In this document: positions 12,014 through 22,253 of the stretch, in pieces | How positions within the stretch are numbered: position 1 is the first letter of the stretch | Layout: every line of letters begins with the position of its first letter | DNA from: Datura wrightii | Taxonomy: Eukaryota > Streptophyta > Magnoliopsida > Solanales > Solanaceae | Direction: 5' to 3' | DNA length: 64,000 nucleotides | NCBI GenBank assembly: GCA_035772735.1 | Contig: JASDFA010000002.1 | Span: forward strand, 6,324,001 to 6,388,000 | Program-made: the position numbers and the translations under genes | Notes under the pieces: generated by a model | The model's input: the letters and a program-made list of their open reading frames with translations, nothing else | The model's database searches: none | Told to the model about the DNA's origin: nothing

Positions 12014-13570
12014 TGTTGCACCCCAGCGCACCCCCAAGTGTACGCGGTCGTACAAGTAGTAAAGCGACTCTTGAAGAGTCGAATGTCGAACCCACAGGAA
12101 CCAGACTATTACAATGAATATTCAAGTCCAAGTGCTAAATTCAAATTTCACAAGTGTTTGTTTTAGACATTTTTAATATTTTATCTAAATCTACGGTGAT
12201 CACAATTAATTTGGAAATACAATAACAAGAAACATCTAGAATTAAGGCTTGACAATCATGCAATGCTACAATTCACAATGGTTCAAGCATATGAAATTCT
12301 TTTGTTGTCTCATAGAATTAATACGCAATGTTCATGGTCTTTCGATCCTCTAAACAAAACAAACTAGTCTCCCACCTATATCGTTGAGTGGGGACGTGAC
12401 GTCCTAATTCGTTCCCAATTAACAATGTGCATGTGATTTATGGGGTTTATGCCCTTGATTATGGACTTTGGTACCTCTAATCATTTAACCTAGAATTAAC
12501 TTCACAACTATGTCTGAGAGTGGTGATGTGACAATTTAATCCTAAGTGTCTAGCTATCTTCATGTTTAATTAACCAAGAAAGGCAAAATTAGGTATAATT
12601 ACTATCCTAACCGCGAATCCTTTCTTGAAGACAAGAACTTTCTCCCTGCATTTTTTCGTTCTAACCTAGGATTACTTTTTCAAGCTTTTTCCTAAGCTTA
12701 ACAAGTTCATTTCAATGGTGATCAAGCATTAAAAGAATAATTACTAAAAATGCAAGACAAAACAACAAAGAAACTTGAACCAAAGATGAAATTACGCAAA
12801 TATATTCATGTCATGCGGTCTCAACCCTAGAAGAAGGGTTTAGCCACTCATGTTCATACAAACACTCAAAAACATGTTTGAAGTGAAGTACTTACAAGAA
12901 TGATTAAAAGAAAATGAAGGAATTCGAACCCAAGGAGAAGTTCTTCGTTTCTCCCTTTGCTCATCTCTGCTTTCCCAAAAATATATCGTGATAACTTATT
13001 TTAGAAGATAAGGGTTTAATTTATAGTAAATGAAAAATTGCACATTTTGGCCGAGCATAGACCAGCTCCGTGCCACGCTGCCTATCACGCAGCATGACCT
13101 TCGTGGCACAGAGGCATCGCGCACGTTCACTGGAATGGGGCATCTCGGCATGTCATGGCATGCGCTGGTACGCGTCGCCCAGCATGGCATGGCACCTGTC
13201 GTGCAAGTCGCAAGGCGTGGCTTGGCGCAATCTCATGCGCACATGTTATCACGTGGAACGGTAGTGAATGCATCACAAGGCCAGCATGGAAATTGCCTGG
13301 CGCGCCCTTCTACCGGTGTGGAACGCTGGATGGCATAGTCATGACACAATATTGCTTTCTTCATGTGACTTCTTTGCAATGACTTTCGAACTTAATTATT
13401 GTGCGCTTAACTCCATAATTACCTTCCTCCTTAGTATTTTCACCTACAATACGGTTAGTTCGGCACAAAAGTATACACAAATATATGAAAATGTAATTGA
13501 TTAAATTAACAAACATGGCTAATATTAAATTATAAAATAGCACTTGGGCACGTAAATATAACCAAGATCA
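12014..13570 (-). repeat. 3' LTR of A1
   Basis: Plus-strand edges are tgttgcacccc and ccaagatca, giving TG/CA ends in both senses. The U5 side carries cgaacccacagg, the counterpart of the CCTGTGGGxTCGA text at the end of other Athila-like LTRs. A GC-rich island of catggcatg/gccacgc-type words at 13060-13335 lies about 240-510 bp from the U3 start. In about 170 bp compared by hand with the partner LTR I count roughly 14 differences. Confidence 0.88.
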
Positions 13571-13607
13571 CTAACCCACAGTTAAAGCCTTGTTCATCCT
13601 TGAACAA
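13571..13607 (-). other. Purine tract and adjacent hairpin (A1)
   Basis: Next to the 3' LTR the element strand reads ACTGTGGGTTAG, the position of the polypurine tract that primes second-strand synthesis. Nineteen bases from the LTR edge is a perfect hairpin, ttgttca-tcct-tgaacaa (13590-13607 on the plus strand). The same structure with a different stem sequence lies at 44292-44309 in A2. Confidence 0.7.
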
Positions 13608-15456
13608 CTCTGTTACATCTCATGCACACGAAGGACTCACCAATAACTGATTGAAGCAAGACGATTCAATCTAAGGCTACATCGATTGTTTCAGATAGCA
13701 AGTTTAAAATAAAGCATGCAATATATAACCACTGAAATCACATACAACTAAGTTAAGACTTCCTAGCCTGAAGAATCGACTCTCAAACTCAGAAAACTCA
13801 TGCAAATTAACCAATTAAGAAATTTGACATAAATTTTATCCTTCCTCAAACATGTGCCCTCACAACAAGAGAGACACCCTTTTTTCACTCGCAAGTTTTC
13901 AAATTATAACATGTATGGGTATATGAATAAGAATTCAGCTCACTCTCACAAAGAATTCACATGCAACATGTATTGACCCATAAGCTTGCCTTTAGTGTTT
14001 TACTCCGCTAATTTAGGGATGTTTGAAAGTAAGATCAAGTAGGACTTATCAGGTTGTAATGTAAGCTAAGGGATGGGTAGGTACTATTCTGGCCAGTAAT
14101 AGTGACTATCTTCCCTAAGTTCTTTTAATACATCAATTTTTCTCATTAAGTTCCTTCTCTTTTCTTCTTTTACTTCACTACTTGTTCTTTTCAACTCTCA
14201 ATTTCCTCTTTGTTTCCCCATTTAATTAGGCTCACTTATATTGTTAGTATGGAGTACTTAAGCATTTGAAACTTTTTCTTTTTGGTCTTTTCCTCCCGCC
14301 TAACACTTGTGCATTTTTCAAATAAGTGCATCTACAGTCTTTTCTTTAAATCCCACAACCACTATTTTCCTTCTTTTTCAAAATTCTTATTCCTTTACTC
14401 TCTTGTATTTTTCACTTAAGAGTTTAGGAGTTTTTGCTAAAATTCAAGGCTATTGAAAGAAAAGGATTAAGCTTATGTTACAGTTATCAAAGAATAGGCT
14501 TAAGGCTCAACGGGGCTAACTAGAATCATATATCAAGAGTAGGTAAAGCAAAGGGTAAAATTAAGCTCATTCAATGAAATACCTAAATCATCTCATACAA
14601 TTAATATCCCTCATTTCATTTTATCTACACACCAGGCAAGTTCTAGACACTACACAATAGAATGAAATATTCAAAAACCTTACACTCATAGCATATGCTC
14701 AATTTGAGATAGATTCAGTAGACTCTTAACTCAACTAATCACAAGAATGTAGAATTAAGCATTCAAGCATACAGAGTCATATTTGAGTGCCTAGGTGTCT
14801 CAAACAAAGTTATACAATTGCTAAACATGATTCAAAATTAAAACACTTGCATCTTACCATCATGTATAGCACTCAAAAAGAACATCAAGCTATCAATCAG
14901 CTAAGGGTTAAAAAACAACACCTATTGACTAATTTTCCCTCAAGACGGTCATCATCCATCCATCGCCAGGAAAAATCTTTAACTATGACTAAAACGATTA
15001 TGTACAGACACATAGAAAAATTTTATTCTCGATTCAAAGTGCCCCCTTCGAAAAAAAATCGAAAAGAAAAACCAAAGGGTGGGTGAACTATGCTCAGATT
15101 CAAACTTTTTCAACAAAAATATTATACCCAGCACCACATTCACCCGAAATCACTTAATACAAACTTTTTGAAATTTCCCTCACTTCACACTTAAAATATG
15201 CTATGTCCCCAAAGCATCAATTAAACTCAAAGAAAAGGTGAGAGATACTTCCTGAGGCTTCTAGGCCTAGCTAGTAGCATGTTTTCATCCATTTTCAAAC
15301 ACGTGGGTCACTGACCCCACACTTATCCTCTTTCCATTCTTTTTAGCTTCCTCTCCTACGGGTACTCAGACTTCCCCTCAATCTGTGCTTAAGTCACCAA
15401 AAATAACACAAAAAGTGAAAATAAACAAAATCAAAATAAAAGAAAAAATGAAATTG
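13608..15456 (-). other. Non-coding 3' region of A1
   Basis: About 1.8 kb lies between the protease end and the purine tract, where Athila elements normally carry RT, integrase and an env-like ORF or long 3' UTR. No pol motif was seen in any frame. The sequence is AT-rich and not repetitive at short range. Confidence 0.6.
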
Positions 15457-15487
15457 TACCTGTGGTACCCTTGGGTTGACTCCCAAG
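15457..15487. other. Two adjacent short hairpins after A1 protease
   Basis: gtacc-tgt-ggtac (15457-15469) is followed directly by cttggg-ttgact-cccaag (15470-15487). In element sense the second reads CTTGGGAGTCAACCCAAG. A GGGAGxCAACCCA hairpin at the end of the coding part recurs in Athila-type elements, in my general knowledge. The function is unknown; an RNA role is an inference. Confidence 0.55.
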
Positions 15488-15528
15488 CAGCACCTGATTT
15501 TACGTCAACACGACGTGAACTATCCTTT

Positions 15529-16130
15529 TTAGGATATCCTCAAATAATTATTCCCTTTCAGGAACCATCTTCTCCTCTTTTTATTTTTAAAGGGAACGGC
15601 CTCCAGTTTGTCCCTTTTTTCTTCCATTACCTTCTTCAATTTTTGTCCCCCATTATACTTGGACTTAAGTGTCAAGATATCTTGCAACAGTGGACCCATG
15701 GAATCTACCACCCTATACTTAGCATCTGTGATCTCAAAGATCTTGCAAAGATCTCTATAGTGTGTGGGTGGGGTGATCTCCTGGTAGACTCTAAAGAGTT
15801 CTTCCTTATCATTGACCCTCATTTTAAGGGTACCCGCTCTCACATTGATTATTGCTCCACCAGTAGCCAAGAATGGCCATCCCAGGATTAGGAGTACCTT
15901 TTCATCAACCTTAAAATCCAGAATAATAAAATCAGCAGGTATAATAAATTTACCTACTTTGATGAGAAGGTCCTCAATAATTCCCTCTGAGGCCATTGTT
16001 GACTTGTCTGCCAGCTGTAGCATTACTCTTGTGGGTCTTAGTTTCCCTAAACCTAGTGTATTGAACAGTGATAGGGGCATCAAATTCACTACCGCCCCTA
16101 AGTCACACAAGGACCTCATGATTCCAATTT
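15529..16130 (-). pseudogene. Aspartic protease of A1, near-intact frame
   Basis: The 196-residue open frame at 16119-15529 starts just before the active site, IMRSLCDLGAVVNLMPLSLF, where family members have the DLGAS form. It is followed by ADFIILDF and LLILGWPFLATGGAIINV, the second protease signature. The C-terminal part is rich in Lys and Arg (KNKKRRR) and ends shortly before the two hairpins. Because it is open over the whole protease core while gag is broken, it may be one of the least damaged frames in the window. It would process Gag. Confidence 0.82.
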
Positions 16131-16139
16131 CACCTATTC

Positions 16140-18000
16140 GTAGGGGGAGGGTGAACTCCGTCTTTGAGCTTTTTGGACATTTTGCTCATCACCCTGTAAC
16201 TGCACTCCTTAATAAGTGCCACTGTCTAGACATCCACCAGCCTCACTTTGTTAGCCACCACGTCTTTTAAGTACTTGGGGTACATTGACATACCTTTCAT
16301 GACATCAAGTAGAGATAAATTTACGTGAAGTTCTTTGAAGGTATCAAAGAACTTTTTGAAACATGCTTCCTCCTTGCTCTTCTTGAGCCCTTTTCGGAAT
16401 GGTGGTGGTGGTTTCTGTGATAGCTGCAATGATGATTGTGCCTTATGTGTTGCAACACTCTAATTATCACCTCTATCAATTGATGGACCTTGTCGGACTA
16501 GCTCTAGTTGCACCTCATTTCTCTTCTCATTTTGTGGTGCATCAGCCAACTGCTTGCCACTCCTCAAGCTACTGGTATTGACTTGTCGGGGGTTTTTATC
16601 TGTATCACTAGGTAACCCTCCCTGACATCTTGTATGTTGAGAAGTTGCCAACTGACCCATCTGCTTCTCCAAATTTCTAGTGGCCATATGCTGATTCTTC
16701 AAGTCTGAGGCCATCCCACCTGATTTTTTGCCAACTGGGTTTGGGTGGCCATGATTTTCTGCAACATCTCCTCAATATTGCTACTGCTGGATTGGCCAAT
16801 GTTCTACCTATTCTATTGCTGGTACTGTTGATGCTGAGGCTGCTGATAGCTTTGACTTTGATTGCCACCCCAAGAGAAATTTGGGCGACCCTGCCAGTTT
16901 TTGTTGTAGGTATTACCATAACTATGACTTCCTCTCTGAACATTCCCTACAAAGTTTATTGATTCTGGATTGGCCCCACAAGAGTCTGCACTATGCCCAT
17001 TGTTTCCACAAATCTCACACCAGCTAGGAGCTGGTTGAATTGCATTAACTTGTCCCTATGGCTGGTTCATACTCAGTTTGCTAAACTGAGTCATCATCTA
17101 GTGTTGCAGTGAAGCTAACTATGCTGCCAAGGTATTGACACTATTTACCTCAATCAGCCTTGATGCACTTTTTCCTACCCATCTGGTTGAATCAATGTGC
17201 CACTCCAGATTCCATTGAGCAATTCTATTCAGTAGAGTGTACAGTCATCGTATGTCTTCTCAAATGTCTGCCACCCGATGCGGAATCTAGCAAAATTTTC
17301 GTACATGGGTCTAGACTTTCCACAAAGGTGTGAGAAAACACCTCATTCAACTGTTGATGATGACGGCAATTTCCCAACAAGGACTTGAACCTCTCCTCGG
17401 CCAAGTATAAGTTCTCCTCAGGTCGTTGCTTGAAACTTAAGATCTCGCTTCTAAGCTTGGCAGTCTTGCCTGAAGGGAAGAATCTGATGAGGAACTTCCT
17501 TGCTAGATCATCCCAAGATGTAATAGAATTTGGTGGCTCTGCTTTCAGCCACCTCTTTGCCTCTCTCAACAGTGAAAATGGGAAGAGGGTGAGTCTGACA
17601 TAATCAATTGACACTCTGGTGAGGAAGAAAGTGTCACTAATCTCCAAGAAGTTTTGTAAGTGTTGTTGTGGGTCTTCATGTGTCATTCCAGTGAATTGAC
17701 CATTATAATGAAACGGATGCACCATGTTCTACTTAAGCTCAAAATTGCCTCCTGGCTCCGATTTGCGGATGCTGGAGGTCACATTTGTTGCGAGTGGGAT
17801 TGCCACTTCGGGAACTGGTCAAGCTACCATTGGCTTTGGCAACAACTCTTCTTGCCCAACTAATGGATTTTGTTGTATCTGCTCCTGTAAGCACTGCGAC
17901 TTTCGCTTTAGAGCTTCTCTCCGGAGCAAGTGCAATTGTCGTTCAGGCTCGAATAAAGGTTCCACTAGCTCTCTATTCCTTGCCAGTTTTGTAAGGATAA
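16140..18000 (-). pseudogene. gag of A1, decayed
   Basis: The N-terminal part (18000-17730) is Arg/Glu/Gln-rich (RNRELVEPLFEPERQLHLLRR is cut by later stops). The capsid domain is open at 17725-17225, with QFTGMTHEDPQQHLQNFLEI, the AKRWLKAEPPNSITSWDDLA block and RFFPSGKTAKLRSEI, the hallmark of Athila/Tat gag. A complete CCHC knuckle (CEICGNNGHSADSC, about 17018-16977) survives, followed by a Gln-rich stretch and a heptad-like KNLEKQMGQLA region near 16660. Frames change at about 17220, 16720 and 16430, with several stops. Confidence 0.85.
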
Positions 18001-18097
18001 TCTATTACCTACAATAAAGAAGACTATGACCAAGTTTTTCAACACTTAGGAAAATAAAAATCACACAGAAACTAAAAATTCACTAAACGCTGCCAGT

Positions 18098-18114
18098 ATC
18101 CGGCAACGACGCCA
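18098..18114 (-). other. Primer binding site, tRNA-Asp type (A1)
   Basis: The minus strand reads TGGCGTCGTTGCCGGAT, close to the TGGCGCCGTTGCCGGGGA site used by Athila elements (tRNA-Asp). It is a few bases inside the 5' LTR edge at 18121, which fixes the element's direction. Confidence 0.82.
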
Positions 18115-18120
18115 AGAACT

Positions 18121-19705
18121 TATTGCACCCCATCGCACGCGCAAGTGTAGGCAGTCGTACAAGTAGTAAAGTGACTCTTGAAGAGCCGGATATCAAATCC
18201 ATACGGACCAAACTATTACAGTGAATATTCAAGTTCAAGTTCTAAATTCAAATTTCACAAGTGTTGGTTGTAGAGATTTTTAATGTTTTATCTAAATCTA
18301 CGATGATCACAATTAATTTGGAAATACAATAATAAGAAGCATCTAGAGTTAAGGTCTGACAATCATGCAAATGCTACAATTCACAATGGTTCAAGCATAT
18401 GAAATTCATTTGTTGTCTCATATAATTAATACGCAATGTTTATGGTCTTTCTAGCCTCTAAATACAACAAACTAGTCTTACACCTACATCGTTGAGCGAG
18501 GATGTGACGTCCTAATTCATGAGCAATTAACAATGTGGATGTGGTTTACGGGGTTTATGCCCTTGATTATGGACTTTCGTACCTCTAATCGTTTAACCTA
18601 GAATTAACTTCACAACTACATCTGAGAGTGGTGATGTGACAATTTAAACTAAGTGTTTAGCTATCTTCCCATAAGGCAAATTAGGTATAGTTACTATTCT
18701 AACCGTGAATCCTATCTTGAAGACAAGAACTTGCTCCCTGTGTTCTTTCGTTCTAACCTAAGGTTACTTTTTCGAGCTTTTGCCTACGCTTAACAAGTTC
18801 ATTTCAATAGTGATCAAGAATTAAAACAACAATTAATAAGAATGCAAGACAAAAAAATAAAGAAACTTGAACTAAAGATGAAATTATGCAAATAAATTCA
18901 TGTCATGTGGCCTCAACCCTAGAAGAAGGGTTTTAGCCACTCATGTTCATACAAACACTCAAAAAATGTTTGAAATAAAGTACTACAAGAATGATTAAAA
19001 GAAAATGAAAGAATTCGAACCCTAGGAGAAGTTATTTTATTTCTCCCTTTGCTCCCCTCTACTTTCCCAAAAATATATCGTGATAACCGATTTTAGAAGC
19101 TAAGGGTTTAATTTATAGTAAATGAAAAATTGCACATTTTGGTCGAGCATAGACCAGCTCCGTTCCATGCGGCCTATCATGCAGCATGACCTCTATGGCA
19201 TGGAGGCATCGCACACGTTCACTGGAATGGGGTGTCTCGGCATGTCAGGCATTCGCTAGTGTGCGTCGCCCAGCGTGGCATGACACCTATCGCACAGTTC
19301 GCAGGGCGTGGCATGGAGCCATCCGTGTTGCTACTACTGCTTTTCCCCATGCGCGTGCGCATGCCCTTATGTGGCACGGCAGTGAACGAGGCACAGCGCC
19401 AGCGTGACATGCTGCCTGGTGCATCCTTCTGCCGGCATGGCACATTGGATGGCACGATTGTGACACTATGTTACTTTCTTCATGCGACTTCTTTGCAATC
19501 ACTTCCAAACTTCCTTATTGTGCACTTAACTCCATAATTAGCTTCCTCCTTAGCACTTTCACCTACAAAATAAAGACTAATCATGTTGTCTAGTTTGTCA
19601 CAAAAGTATACACAAATACATGAAAATGTAATTAATTAAATTAACACATATGGCTAACATTAAATTATAAAATAGCACTTGGTCACGTAAATATGCCCAA
19701 GATCA
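18121..19705 (-). repeat. 5' LTR of A1
   Basis: Plus-strand edges are tattgcacccc and cccaagatca; TG at the inner edge has decayed to TA. It aligns along its length with 12014-13570, with small indels (for example loss of text near 18670). The GC-rich island is at 19160-19460. Past 19705 the two flanks diverge at once. Confidence 0.87.
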
Positions 19706-20479
19706 GTGGGCGAACCAATGAATGCCAATACAATTCCCACAATTTTAACAGTTTTGAAAAAGGAAACAACTATTAGGAAAAGAACATGAGCATTAGTTAT
19801 GATATTACATTTTCAGCAGGTTTGATCCAATGTTTAGTTTTTCTTATGATTATAAGCTTCAGCTTTAGGTCATTTGAATTAGTTATGATATTCAGTTTCA
19901 TGTTTAAATCATGTTTTCAGATAATTGCATGCAATCCTTACTCTCAGAATCTTATCTTGAAGATGTTTTATGATATGCATGATTTCAGTTTTCACTTACT
20001 TAGCAGTTTTACTTACCTTGCACACTCATTACATTTCAAGTACTGACCGCATCCTCTATGCGGTATCGTTTCATGATACAGGCTCAAACATCCAGGTTCA
20101 ATCCCACCGCTAGCCATATTCTCAGAGTTAGCATTTCTCAGCTTATTGGTGAGTCCTCATCCTTCGAGGACCTTCTTATCAGCTTGTTATCAGTACATTC
20201 AATTTCAGCTTTTTTGTGAGCTAATTGGGGTTTTGTCCTATCAACTCGTCAGGTTATAGATGCTGATTAGACGTAGCATGTATTTAGCTTCAGATGATTA
20301 TTAGAATTTTCGTTGTTTAGATATCATTGGATTTTTTGACTTCTGTTATTTCAAATGTTAAACTTTTCGCATTTATTTATGTTGAGCTTAGTTATCATGT
20401 TTATGCCATGGGTTGACTTGGAGCCTCTCAGGGTTCTTTGTCCCGTGTCACGATCTGGGCCTATGTTCGTGTTGTGACA
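19706..20479 (+). repeat. LTR fragment, U5 end of a gypsy-type LTR
   Basis: It contains the hairpin gtatcgtttcatgatac (20063-20079), then tgagtcctcatccttcgagg, then gggttgacttgg and a terminus cgtgttgtgaca. The same order occurs in the right arm of the palindromic element (37505 onward) and inverted in the solo LTR at 37607. The left side is cut by A1. No primer site follows, so it is a solo LTR or 3' LTR remnant. Confidence 0.6.
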
Positions 20480-22253
20480 TTAAGCCCCTTAAAATTACAA
20501 GCAACAAGACTGGAGTTCGGCAACTAAGTGAACTGTCATTGGACTATTTTTAGTTGAGTTCTTGTTTGATTTTTCTAGAATTTTTGGCATTTTCTTTGGC
20601 CGAAAATATACTTCACTTTGAGGGGAAGGATTACATCAGAGTTAGGTAATTTTCCCTTCTTATTTTCTCCATCAAAATCTTGTGAAAACATATAAAGAAA
20701 ATGGCTATAATTATTGGTGTTGTCGTGAGTTATTATTGTTGTTGTGACTGCCATTTGGTGAATTATTTTGGCTGTATTTTGTGATACAGATTAATATTGT
20801 TGTTGACCTATGAATTCAAGAGATTAATAAGGTTAAATGCTAGTCAATGAAGTAGGAAATCGGCTAAGGAAAATTTATTGGAAAAAGGTATGTATAGCGT
20901 TCTGTCCGCTCTTTCAAGCACGATTTGTGTGTTGAGAGTTGAATGAGCCAGAAAACTTTTTATGTGTGTTGAGGCATTATGTCAAGCTATATTTATGCTT
21001 TAAGTCCCATGTTTGATTAAAGCTAAATGTTGAGATTATTTCTAGCCCAAAGAGGCACTTAAAGTGTAATGTTGTGTCGATTTGTTGTCATAGTTATACA
21101 TCAATTTGGAGACCCCTTTAAATTATATTGTATGTTATATTGATCATGTATGGGGTTCTGGTCACTTTTTGAAATTAGAAATTGAAGCTAAAATAGCGAT
21201 GTAAGAATAACATACGCTAAGAATGAATTTCAAGCTAGTAAGGGTAAACGAGGGTACCAACGCAACAATTCCTTGATATGGCCACCTACCTTTATCTATA
21301 TATGTTTTAAATTTCTTAATGCTTAAAAAAATTTCATAACTCCTATTCCTTATGTTATTGACAAGTTACTGATTACCGGGTGTTAAAGTAGCGAACGTTA
21401 ACGCTAAGTATCCATAATTGAGTTTGAGTTCTCCAAGTTGAGTTCAAGTAGAGTCTATGTTTTCTACATTGATTCTAAGTACTCATGTGGAGTCCAAGTA
21501 TTCCAAAGTTGATTCTAAGAACCCATAAGCGAGGCCCAGTGTCAGTTCCTTGAGTCTCATGTTCATGTTAACCTTTCAAGTCAAGTTATGTTTTATATTC
21601 CCTTTATGTCAGTTGCTAGGGGTGTTATGTTCAGTAGGTCCTCCGAGTTGGACTTATTACTTGAGTCAGTTACTTTGCATTATTCAATTGGTCCTCCGAG
21701 TTAGACCCAATATATGATTCAGATATATATTGCATTGTTAGTTGCTCACTTGCATGATTTACATTTTGTTTACTACACGCCCTCTCTGGTTCGAGTATCA
21801 GATGGTTGATTATGCAAAGAATGATATGAAAATTCTAGTCTAAGTATCATTTCGGCCATATAAAGTCCCGGTCTAAGTATCAAGCTACTCTCAAAGTCTT
21901 GTTCTGAGTATCAAGCAAGCATACATAAATCCTGGTCCAAGTATTAGGTAGCCACCGAGTCGATTCTCATAAACTCTGGTCGAGTTATTAGAAGTGTTGG
22001 CATATGAGTCAGTTATGTTATACTCATGCACAGAGTCTACATATAGGGTTGTCATTTGCAGAGTTATAAAGTATCTCTCTCTACCCTACCTTCTGAGTTA
22101 TATTCAACTGTTGTTTGCCATTGTTTATGTTGACAGGTTCTAGAGTACAAATCATTCCTTAGGCAGAATATCACCCTTCCCTTGTTTCCCTATTTCCTTT
22201 TCATTGAGTATTTTTATAACACGTTTGCTTTTCCACAGGACGCTTCAATAGCC
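20480..22253 (+). repeat. LTR/leader-like repeats upstream of the transposon-protein pseudogene
   Basis: 20600-21125 resembles 4100-4819. From 21418 to 22000 there are degenerate tandem words: gattctaagtactc/gattctaagaaccc near 21470-21525, ggtcctccgagttrga twice (near 21640 and 21692), and five copies of a ggtctaagtatcaag-like unit of about 31-45 bp (21828-21990). No ORF was recognised. A ttttccacag splice-acceptor-like site (22230-22239) precedes the ATG of the next gene. Confidence 0.45.

Larger units (their letters stand above)
12014..19705 (-). mobile_element. Athila-like LTR element A1, gag-protease only
   Basis: Two similar LTRs (12014-13570 and 18121-19705) flank 4.5 kb of internal DNA on the minus strand. 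In element sense the order is 5' LTR, tRNA-Asp-type primer site, gag, aspartic protease, long non-coding stretch, purine tract, 3' LTR. No RT, RNase H or integrase motif was found in any frame between the protease and the 3' LTR, so this copy could only have moved with help from another element. The 5 bp flanks (AACCT and GTGGG) do not match. Confidence 0.87.

Noticed and set aside
13030..13504. Overlapping plus-strand frames in the GC-rich part of the A1 LTR
   Set aside because: They arise from low stop-codon density in the palindrome-rich island. The same frames are not kept in the partner LTR, and no motif is present.
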